This document shows positions 7,150 to 11,758 of a stretch of DNA of 11,758 nt, piece by piece. A program made the position numbers and the translations under genes. The stretch is from Candidatus Fermentibacterota bacterium. Lineage in GTDB: Bacteria > JAFGKV01. Position 1 is the stretch's first letter; every line of letters starts with the position of its first letter. The notes below the pieces were generated by a model that saw nothing but the letters and a program-made list of their open reading frames with translations, was not told where the DNA came from and ran no database searches. The stretch lies in assembly GCA_016928395.1 (NCBI GenBank), contig JAFGKV010000047.1, positions 1 to 11,758 of the forward strand, given 5' to 3'.

Positions 7150-7489
7150 GGCAACACCGCCCGGTAGCCAGCATTCAGGTAGCGGGGTTCACGGTTGGGG
7201 TCTCTCCGGCTCCGGGGAAGCCTGGCGGTCGTGGTCTCCTTTGTTCAGGAAGTGGTATCCAGGGTTCAGGGAGGCACGCTTGCGTGTACTACCCGTTCTC
7301 CGCTTCAAGCTCCGTGTCCCGGGAGACCGGCTTCGTCGCCGCGACAGGCTTTGGCAGCACGGTGGGATCCTGGACCCGTGGGCACCATGCACCTCAACAC
7401 CCGTCTTGCGTTTCATGACGAGAGCCCTATTTTGAATGTTCAGTACGGGAAACGAATCTGTCTCGCTGCGGATCCCGAGGGAGGTAGCC
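7150..7489. other. intergenic stretch between divergent genes; weak plus-strand promoter
   Basis: About 340 bases without a supported gene. Frames of 85-100 codons occur on both strands but show no family likeness and no good ribosome-binding site. A weak plus-strand promoter can be drawn at 7406-7433: TTGCGT (3 of 6), a 16-bp spacer and TATTTT (4 of 6). It sits about 55 bases before the secreted-protein start and in a locally AT-richer patch. I see no riboswitch or conserved RNA in the rest. Confidence 0.3.
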
Positions 7490-8053
7490 ATGAAGACCTG
7501 TGCGTTCATCGTTGTGCTGATCCTGGCCCTAGCGAACCCGGCCCCTGGGCAGACGTACTTCCTCACACAGTCAGTGATAGGCGCGGGCGGCGGCCCCATG
7601 GCCGGCTCGACCTATGCCGTGAACGGCACCTTGGGGCAGAGTTCTCCCGTGGGAACCTCAGCAGGAGCCACGTATCACACCTATCACGGATTCTGGCACG
7701 CAGTGGGGTGGGCACCGTTGGATGCCATGGTTCTGGCTATCCAACTCGTCTCATCGACAACCGCGCGCCTGCTGTGGGACCCCGTGGCACTGGCCACAGC
7801 TTACGACATCTACCGAAGCACTACTCCGTACTTCGTCGCAACGGGCGCTGTGTGGCAGACCGTGAGCGAACCCACAACGCAGTATGATTTCACGGAGGGC
7901 ATCGGCGACCCGGCTCTGACCTACTACTTCAAGGGCAAAGCGCGCAACGCCGGCCAGGTTTCCGCGGAATCCAATACGGTGGGAGAATTCGAACGGAATA
8001 CCGGTAATGTGGCGGTAGAGAGACGCCTCGAGGGAGAGCTCACCGACCGATAG
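7490..8053 (+). CDS. secreted protein with GTLGQ/GFW-type repeat and fibronectin-III-like domain
   Basis: A 187-residue exported protein. Residues 1-20 form a signal peptide with a charged start (MKT), a hydrophobic core (CAFIVVLILALA) and a likely cut after APG. Residues 24-70 form one module with GAGGGPMAGSTYAVNGTLGQSS and GFWH. This resembles the IGAGGG/GTIGQ/GFW segments of surface proteins in environmental bacteria. About 80-172 looks like one fibronectin type III domain (ARLLWDPV, then TAYDIYRST, then YYFKGKARN). The ending has no sorting signal or membrane anchor, so it is probably released or held by another factor. The ATG at 7490 has GGGAGG about 5 nt upstream and starts exactly at the signal peptide. 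Function unknown; extracellular binding or structure is inferred from the FnIII fold. It converges on tldE with 72 bp between stop codons. Confidence 0.75.
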   Translation: MKTCAFIVVLILALANPAPGQTYFLTQSVIGAGGGPMAGSTYAVNGTLGQSSPVGTSAGATYHTYHGFWHAVGWAPLDAMVLAIQLVSSTTARLLWDPVALATAYDIYRSTTPYFVATGAVWQTVSEPTTQYDFTEGIGDPALTYYFKGKARNAGQVSAESNTVGEFERNTGNVAVERRLEGELTDR

Positions 8054-8125
8054 CGCCTTCTCGGTGGCCATCGCTGCGTAGCGCCGGACGGTCGCGTCCC
8101 TTGCCGGGTATTCTTGCGCGGGCAG

Positions 8126-9421
8126 CTACTTGCCTGAAATGGTCACACCCCTGCAGCGTACCCAGGGTAGAATAGTCGACCCGAAATCTATCCGCTCTGC
8201 AGACACCGCCGCGATATTCTCAAACAGGTCGATCAGGTTGGACGAGACCATGGTCTCGGTGACGGGGTGCCTGACCTCCCCGTGTTCCACGTAATAGCTG
8301 TTCTTGGCTACTCCGGAGAGATCGCCGCTCTCGCCGGGACTTCCGCCGGAGAACCGCCCCAGCACGATGCCCCGCTCGACCGAGCCGAGCAGGTCCCGAT
8401 ACTCGATATCGCCGGCGTCCACCACATACGAGGTGCCGTCGCTGACCGAACGAGGGCAGCCGGTCTTTCTTGAGCCGTACAGTGAGAGCAGGAAGGTCCT
8501 CAGTACTCCGCGATCGATGATGGTCTGATCCTTCGCGAGGAAGCCGTCAGCCGTCACGAAATGGTTGACGGCCAGTTCCGGCGCCAGGGGGAGGTCCCGC
8601 ACGGTCAGGCACGGAGCGGCGACCGGCTGGTTGATCTTGTCCTTCAGGCGCGACGTGCCAGCGATGATGGCGCCGTCGCGCAGGAAGACACCGGCGAAAT
8701 ACCGGATGAAGCCGGCGAGAGTGTCGGGGGTGAGGATGAGATCGCCCACGAAGGCGTCCGGTATCGGCAGTGGATCAAGCTGCTCGCATGACTCACGCAG
8801 CAGGCGATCCACAGACGCGACCTCGATCAAGGGGCGGTCCAGATCCAAGGAGGAGAACGACGCGCCGTTGAACGAGGAGGTTCGCGTGCCGTCTTTGGCA
8901 GTGAACATGGCCTGGAATCCGTAGAGCCCGGCAGTTATTGAGAACTCGACGCCGTTCGTATTGACGATATGGCTGGTTCCATGGCTGAATTCAAGGACGG
9001 CCTCTTCGACGATCGCCGACGGGTAACGCCGGCGGCTGGTGTCAAGGAACTCCTGGAACCGTGAGAACATGAGATCGCGGTTGGGCGAATGGGGACCCCG
9101 CTCGAAGGTTGCGGGTTCTTGCCGCTCGGCGATATCGTACGCCGGGTCAGGCGGCGAGGCCTGCGTGATGTCGACCGTCTCCCGGGCCAATCGTTCCAGA
9201 TCCGACTGACTCGTCTTGTTCGCTGATGCCGCCCCACGCCGCCCGTCGATGATGGCCGACATGCCGACCGCTGTCTCGTAGGTCGTCCGCATCAGAGAGA
9301 TCTTACCGACATTGGCCGTCAGCTCATGCTGCTCACCATGGGAGACACTGCAGGTTGCCTTGTGGGCGCCCGCCATGCGAAGCGCGTCAAGTCCGTGGTG
9401 GGCCAAATGTAGCGCCTTCAT
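8126..9421 (-). CDS. tldE: TldE/PmbA family subunit of the TldD-TldE metalloprotease
   Basis: A 431-residue cytoplasmic protein. PmbA-type features are clear in the C-terminal third: GRFSGGSPGESGDLSGVAKNS, then PVTETMVSSNLIDLF, and near the end GSTILPWVRCRGVTISG. In E. coli the TldD/TldE heterodimer degrades unfolded or modified peptides. It matures microcin B17 and degrades the CcdA antitoxin. TldE lacks the zinc motif and is the non-catalytic partner; no HExxxH is present here, as expected. The gene starts 1 nt after the tldD stop (TGA-G-ATG), with a GGGGG ribosome-binding site about 9 nt upstream inside tldD, so the two subunits should be made together. I see no modified-peptide precursor gene nearby. 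Confidence 0.93.
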   Translation of the reverse strand: MKALHLAHHGLDALRMAGAHKATCSVSHGEQHELTANVGKISLMRTTYETAVGMSAIIDGRRGAASANKTSQSDLERLARETVDITQASPPDPAYDIAERQEPATFERGPHSPNRDLMFSRFQEFLDTSRRRYPSAIVEEAVLEFSHGTSHIVNTNGVEFSITAGLYGFQAMFTAKDGTRTSSFNGASFSSLDLDRPLIEVASVDRLLRESCEQLDPLPIPDAFVGDLILTPDTLAGFIRYFAGVFLRDGAIIAGTSRLKDKINQPVAAPCLTVRDLPLAPELAVNHFVTADGFLAKDQTIIDRGVLRTFLLSLYGSRKTGCPRSVSDGTSYVVDAGDIEYRDLLGSVERGIVLGRFSGGSPGESGDLSGVAKNSYYVEHGEVRHPVTETMVSSNLIDLFENIAAVSAERIDFGSTILPWVRCRGVTISGK

Positions 9422-9422
9422 C

Positions 9423-10802
9423 TCAGCGACCCCCTATGGTGACGGTACACGCGACGGCCGGACCGCCGAGGGATACCGGTATGCTCTGTTTCTTGCCGCA
9501 CATTCCTCCGACGGACCATACCATGGTATTGGACACCATGGTGACGGTCTTCAGCAGATCGAATGCCACGCCGGAAATCGTGGTGTCCCGGATTGCCCGG
9601 CCGACCTTCCCTCCTTTGATCTCGTAGCCGATGGTAATCCCAAACATGAACTCGCTGGTTGAATCGGCCTGACCATTGCCGGATCGCAGCAGATAGTACC
9701 CGTCATCGATGGCTGCGATCATCTCGCCAAGAGAGCTTTCTCCCGGTACGATGGCGGTATTCCTCATGCGAATGAGAGGCTCGTCAGAAAAGCGGAAGGC
9801 ACGGGCGTTCCCGGTGGGGGGCACCTCGAATCGCAGGGCGGTCTCCCGATTGTGCAGGTACGACTTCAGCACGCCGTCCTGAATGATGACCGTGTCATGG
9901 GCCTCTACACCTTCGTCGTCGACAAACACCGGCACCGGGCACGGCGAGCCCTGAGCCGTGTGCGCATAGTCAATGAGGTTGATCAGGGGGCTGGCGACCT
10001 GGGCGCCCAGGTAGTCCCGGGCGACCGAACCTCCCATGACGAAGTCTGCCTCAACAGTATGCCCGATTGCCTCATGGGCCAGCATGCCCGCCAGATCCGC
10101 GGCCAGGACGCATCTGGCCGAACCGGCCTGCGCGTAGACTGCCTCTCGTTTCGCCATCAGGTGATCGTGCAGTTGCTCCAAGGGCTCGTGGAGATCCTCG
10201 GGAGAGGCAAACACGTCCTCGAACTGGCCGAGGCCTCCCCAAACATCGAATACATCTACCGGGCCTGACGAAGTTTCAGCGGAAAGTGACACCGATATCA
10301 GGGTCCTCGGCACGAAGGAGAAGGACACGGAACCGTCGGAGGTGACCAGGGATTTGATCATGTCGAGACACCGCAGTGCCACGCGACGGCTCGTCAGGGC
10401 GGGATAGGATGCGGCGACGAACGCGTCGACAGTCGAGGCGAAATCGACCAAAGCCTGCTGGTCCAACCGGGGTTTTTGCGTAGAGAAATCCCACTGGTGG
10501 CTCGCCACGGCTGGCGGCAGATCTGGCGCACTGCGACCAGTTGCTCGCGCCATGAACCGGGCGTTCTCCGTGGCCGCCTGCACGACATCTGCGGCTGCCT
10601 CATCGCTTGTCTCCGGATAGGAGGCGAAGCCCCACGATCCGTTCTTGTATACCCGAGCCGATACGCCACTGCTCGATGATCGTGAGTTCTGCACCACATT
10701 GCCCTTCAGCAGCGCGACGCCGATCTCGCTGTTCTCCTGCATTCTGAACTCGGTGTGCTCCTGGAAAAGGCGGGCACACCATGACACATCCTTGGGAATC
10801 AT
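9423..10802 (-). CDS. tldD: TldD family zinc metalloprotease (catalytic subunit)
   Basis: A 459-residue cytoplasmic protein, within the usual length range for TldD. The zinc-binding HExxxH motif is intact as HEAIGH (243-248). The C-terminal Cys ligand is present at C435 in GMCGKK, in the conserved block before PVSLGGP. The TldD pattern FVDDEGVEAHDTVIIQDGVLKSYLHNRETA lies between them, split here as FVDDEGVEAHD and IIQDGVLKSYLHNR. The ATG at 10802 has AAGGAG 8 nt upstream. A frame open to 10919 adds about 39 residues of unlike composition and has no ribosome-binding site, so the shorter start is preferred. It forms an operon with tldE. Catalytic function follows from family knowledge; the substrates here are unknown. 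Confidence 0.95.
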   Translation of the reverse strand: MIPKDVSWCARLFQEHTEFRMQENSEIGVALLKGNVVQNSRSSSSGVSARVYKNGSWGFASYPETSDEAAADVVQAATENARFMARATGRSAPDLPPAVASHQWDFSTQKPRLDQQALVDFASTVDAFVAASYPALTSRRVALRCLDMIKSLVTSDGSVSFSFVPRTLISVSLSAETSSGPVDVFDVWGGLGQFEDVFASPEDLHEPLEQLHDHLMAKREAVYAQAGSARCVLAADLAGMLAHEAIGHTVEADFVMGGSVARDYLGAQVASPLINLIDYAHTAQGSPCPVPVFVDDEGVEAHDTVIIQDGVLKSYLHNRETALRFEVPPTGNARAFRFSDEPLIRMRNTAIVPGESSLGEMIAAIDDGYYLLRSGNGQADSTSEFMFGITIGYEIKGGKVGRAIRDTTISGVAFDLLKTVTMVSNTMVWSVGGMCGKKQSIPVSLGGPAVACTVTIGGR

Positions 10803-10827
10803 CGCGTCGTCTCCTTGCACGCCTGCC

Positions 10828-10839
10828 GCCGTGCACGGC
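10828..10839. promoter_or_regulatory. perfect 12-bp palindrome in the tldD upstream region
   Basis: GCCGTGCACGGC is a perfect palindrome 26 bp upstream of the tldD start codon, just before its ribosome-binding site. It could be an operator or form a cruciform or hairpin near the mRNA 5' end. A GC-rich 12-mer palindrome can also arise by chance. Confidence 0.2.
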
Positions 10840-10865
10840 ACTGAACAGCGTCTTTTGGCGTGTCC

Positions 10866-10895
10866 TTGAGGTGTGGGTGGGACCCCGCTGATACT
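10866..10895 (+). promoter_or_regulatory. weak candidate promoter facing the repeat region
   Basis: TTGAGG (10866-10871, 4 of 6), an 18-bp spacer and GATACT (10890-10895, 4 of 6) would drive transcription rightwards, away from tldD and into the repeats. No gene lies downstream within the window, so any product would be a non-coding RNA. The evidence is the two boxes only. Confidence 0.2.
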
Positions 10896-10986
10896 GTGGT
10901 CTGACCAGGCTTCGTGCAAGGGGAATGGGCAAGGCTATGGAGATGGGAGATAGGAGTGAGGAGATATCGGAGGGGATTCAGAAATC

Positions 10987-11039
10987 AGTCGGGCCTCTGA
11001 GGGCGCGGGCGCACTCAGGTCTTTCAAGGATGAGAGTAC
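10987..11039 (+). repeat. composite repeat copy A, first block
   Basis: A 53-bp block (AGTCGGGCCTC to GAGAGTAC) that recurs at 11425-11477 in the same orientation with 51 of 53 bases identical. It is followed 64 bp later by the hairpin block at 11103-11149 and then the hexamer tract at 11164-11187, the same order as in copy B. Confidence 0.8.
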
Positions 11040-11051
11040 GGCCGGCAGTTG

Positions 11052-11090
11052 GCTATCGGCTTTCAGCTATCGGCCCTCAGCTATCGGCCC
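11052..11090 (+). repeat. tandem 14-bp repeat, nearly three units
   Basis: Units GCTATCGGCTTTCA (11052-11065), GCTATCGGCCCTCA (11066-11079) and a partial GCTATCGGCCC (11080-11090). It is present only in copy A of the composite repeat. Tandem GCTATCRGC-type repeats are common intergenic filler in environmental bacterial genomes. Confidence 0.75.
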
Positions 11091-11102
11091 GCCCAGCGCT
11101 AC

Positions 11103-11149
11103 GAGAAACCGTTGCCGTGGTAGGGGCGACCGTCTCTGGTCGCCCGCGG
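11103..11149 (+). repeat. composite repeat copy A, hairpin block
   Basis: This block (GAGAAACCGTTGCC, then TAGGGGCGACC) is repeated at 11514-11559. It includes a perfect 8-bp hairpin, GGGCGACC (11124-11131) with GGTCGCCC (11138-11145), and a 6-nt loop. The TAGGGGCG-hairpin form is a frequent interspersed repeat in metagenomic bacteria. Confidence 0.7.
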
Positions 11150-11163
11150 GAGGGCGGGGGTCG

Positions 11164-11187
11164 GTATCGCTATCGCCATCGGAGTCG
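11164..11187 (+). repeat. hexamer tract of copy A (four units)
   Basis: Four NNRTCG units in a row: GTATCG, CTATCG, CCATCG, GAGTCG. The last two overlap a hairpin TCGGAG (11179-11184) with CTCCGA (11191-11196), again with a 6-nt loop. Copy B has seven such units. Confidence 0.65.
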
Positions 11188-11235
11188 CACCTCCGAGCAC
11201 GAGTGCGTGGATGTACACTCAAACGAGCCCCAGCC

Positions 11236-11250
11236 CCGGGCGTTGCCCGG
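11236..11250. repeat. short GC-rich hairpin
   Basis: CCGGGC (11236-11241) pairs perfectly with GCCCGG (11245-11250) across a GTT loop. There is no following T-run, so it is not called a terminator. Confidence 0.4.
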
Positions 11251-11262
11251 CTCATACAGAGG

Positions 11263-11419
11263 GAAACTTCTGAGCCTCGTACGAACCCATGGTGGCGTCG
11301 CGGTCGGGACGAAGCCCGACCCTCCAGAGCGATTAGGGGACAGGGCATCTTTCCCGAATGGAGGGACGACCTCTGCGTCGTCCGTAGCGTTTCGCACGAG
11401 GCTATTCTGATGAAGTTTC
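11263..11419. repeat. inverted-repeat element with two internal hairpins
   Basis: The left arm (GAAACTTC at 11263-11270, then AGCCTCGTACGAA to 11285) matches the reverse complement of the right arm (about 11390-11419). The right arm has an 8-nt insertion, and one base differs in the AGCCTCGT-CGAA part. The inside holds hairpin GGTCGGG (11302-11308) with CCCGACC (11315-11321) and hairpin GGACGAC (11364-11370) with GTCGTCC (11377-11383), both with 6-nt loops. CCCTCCA (11320-11326) can also pair with TGGAGGG (11359-11365). No ORF or target-site duplication is evident. It lies between the two composite repeat copies. Confidence 0.55.
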
Positions 11420-11424
11420 AGGTT

Positions 11425-11477
11425 AGTCGAGCCTCTGAGGGCGCGGGCGCACTCAGGTCTTTCAAGGGTGAGAGTAC
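11425..11477 (+). repeat. composite repeat copy B, first block
   Basis: Second copy of the 53-bp block at 10987-11039, 438 bp downstream in the same orientation, with two substitutions. Confidence 0.8.
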
Positions 11478-11513
11478 CCCTTCGCGCCTTACGGCGCTCC
11501 AACACCGGTCTGC

Positions 11514-11559
11514 GAGGAACCGTTGCCTTGTAGGGGCGATCGTCCCTGCTCGCCCGCCG
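11514..11559 (+). repeat. composite repeat copy B, hairpin block
   Basis: It matches 11103-11149 with several substitutions and one indel. The hairpin is GGGCGATC (11534-11541) with GCTCGCCC (11548-11555) and a 6-nt loop, with one mismatched pair compared with the perfect stem of copy A. Confidence 0.65.
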
Positions 11560-11573
11560 GCGGCTCGGGGTCC

Positions 11574-11662
11574 GTATCGCTATCGATATCGTTGTCGTAA
11601 TCGTAGTCGTCATCGACGAACTGGGGCAGTCGAGCGCGTGTACGGGTACGAGTGCGTGTACG
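11574..11662 (+). repeat. hexamer tracts of copy B
   Basis: Seven consecutive NNRTCG units (11574-11615: GTATCG, CTATCG, ATATCG, TTGTCG, TAATCG, TAGTCG, TCATCG). After a gap come four further NGTRCG-type units (11639-11662: TGTACG, GGTACG, AGTGCG, TGTACG). The third and sixth positions are nearly fixed while others vary. The repeat may continue past the window end. Confidence 0.65.
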
Positions 11663-11758
11663 AGATTTCCATGCTCTCTCAAACACGTGGGGGCCCCGGG
11701 CCCGCCCGGACGATACGTGGTGCAACTTCCGGTGCCGCGGCGGGAAGTTACAGCTTAG

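Larger units (their letters stand above)
10926..11758. other. gene-free repeat cluster at the right end of the window
   Basis: Over 800 bases without a supported gene. It opens with a G/A-rich stretch (about 10938-10968: repeated GGAGAT/GGGAGATA-like units). It then holds a composite repeat in two copies, a row of small hairpins, tandem 14-mers and degenerate hexamers, each listed separately. The open frames across it (for example a minus-strand frame with alternating Asp and hydrophobic residues near 11574-11615) come from the hexamer periodicity and are not genes. Confidence 0.6.

Noticed and set aside
8126-10802. A peptide-modification (RiPP) cluster built around TldD/TldE.
   Set aside because: No precursor peptide, cyclodehydratase, radical SAM enzyme or exporter is near. 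The pair occurs widely as a housekeeping operon.
11489-11725. Minus-strand ORF with an alternating Asp-rich stretch that could look like a calcium-binding repeat protein.
   Set aside because: The pattern comes directly from the NNRTCG hexamer repeat. The frame spans hairpin blocks that also occur in copy A in another frame, and it lacks a good start.
10926-11758. CRISPR array as an explanation for the direct repeats at the right end.
   Set aside because: Only two copies of the long block exist, 438 bp apart. There is no regular repeat-spacer pattern and no cas gene in the window.

Overview
This is a GC-rich bacterial chromosomal window with ordinary housekeeping and accessory genes, closely spaced on both strands. 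The sequence contains no rRNA, tRNA, phage or transposase gene, no CRISPR array and no toxin-antitoxin pair. Three things point to an environmental, probably uncultivated bacterium: a short secreted protein with a GTLGQ/GFWH-type repeat followed by a fibronectin-III-like domain, a sodium:solute symporter with an extra C-terminal domain, and an intergenic region full of small hairpin and hexamer repeats of the kind common in metagenome-assembled genomes. I cannot assign a phylum from this sequence alone.

Layout. Positions 9-68 hold two abutting perfect hairpins. A PLP-dependent fold-I aminotransferase follows on the minus strand (89-1294). It has its own good sigma70-type promoter (1530-1558) and a leader of about 230 nt that may carry a small ORF (1319-1507). 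Upstream on the same strand is a small DUF2007-type protein (1611-1874). After about 500 bases without a convincing gene comes a plus-strand, membrane-anchored diguanylate cyclase with CHASE4, GAF and GGDEF domains (2404-4488). It converges on a minus-strand operon of two overlapping genes: a three-TM small membrane protein (6720-7049), then an SSS-family sodium:solute symporter (4711-6723). That operon's promoter (7122-7149) closely resembles the aminotransferase promoter. The secreted FnIII-like protein (7490-8053, plus strand) converges on the tldD-tldE protease operon (10802 down to 8126, minus strand). The last 950 bases hold no gene I can support. They hold a composite repeat present twice, six small hairpins, tandem 14-mers and degenerate hexamer tracts.

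How the genes fit together. The clear functional units are the TldD/TldE heterodimeric metalloprotease and the small-subunit/symporter pair. The diguanylate cyclase would make c-di-GMP in response to a periplasmic or cytoplasmic signal. The other genes look like independent units. I did not find a convincing new multi-gene system. The items most worth following up are the symporter's AbrB-like C-terminal tail and small partner, the matched promoter pair with the long aminotransferase leader, and the structured repeat cluster at the right end.
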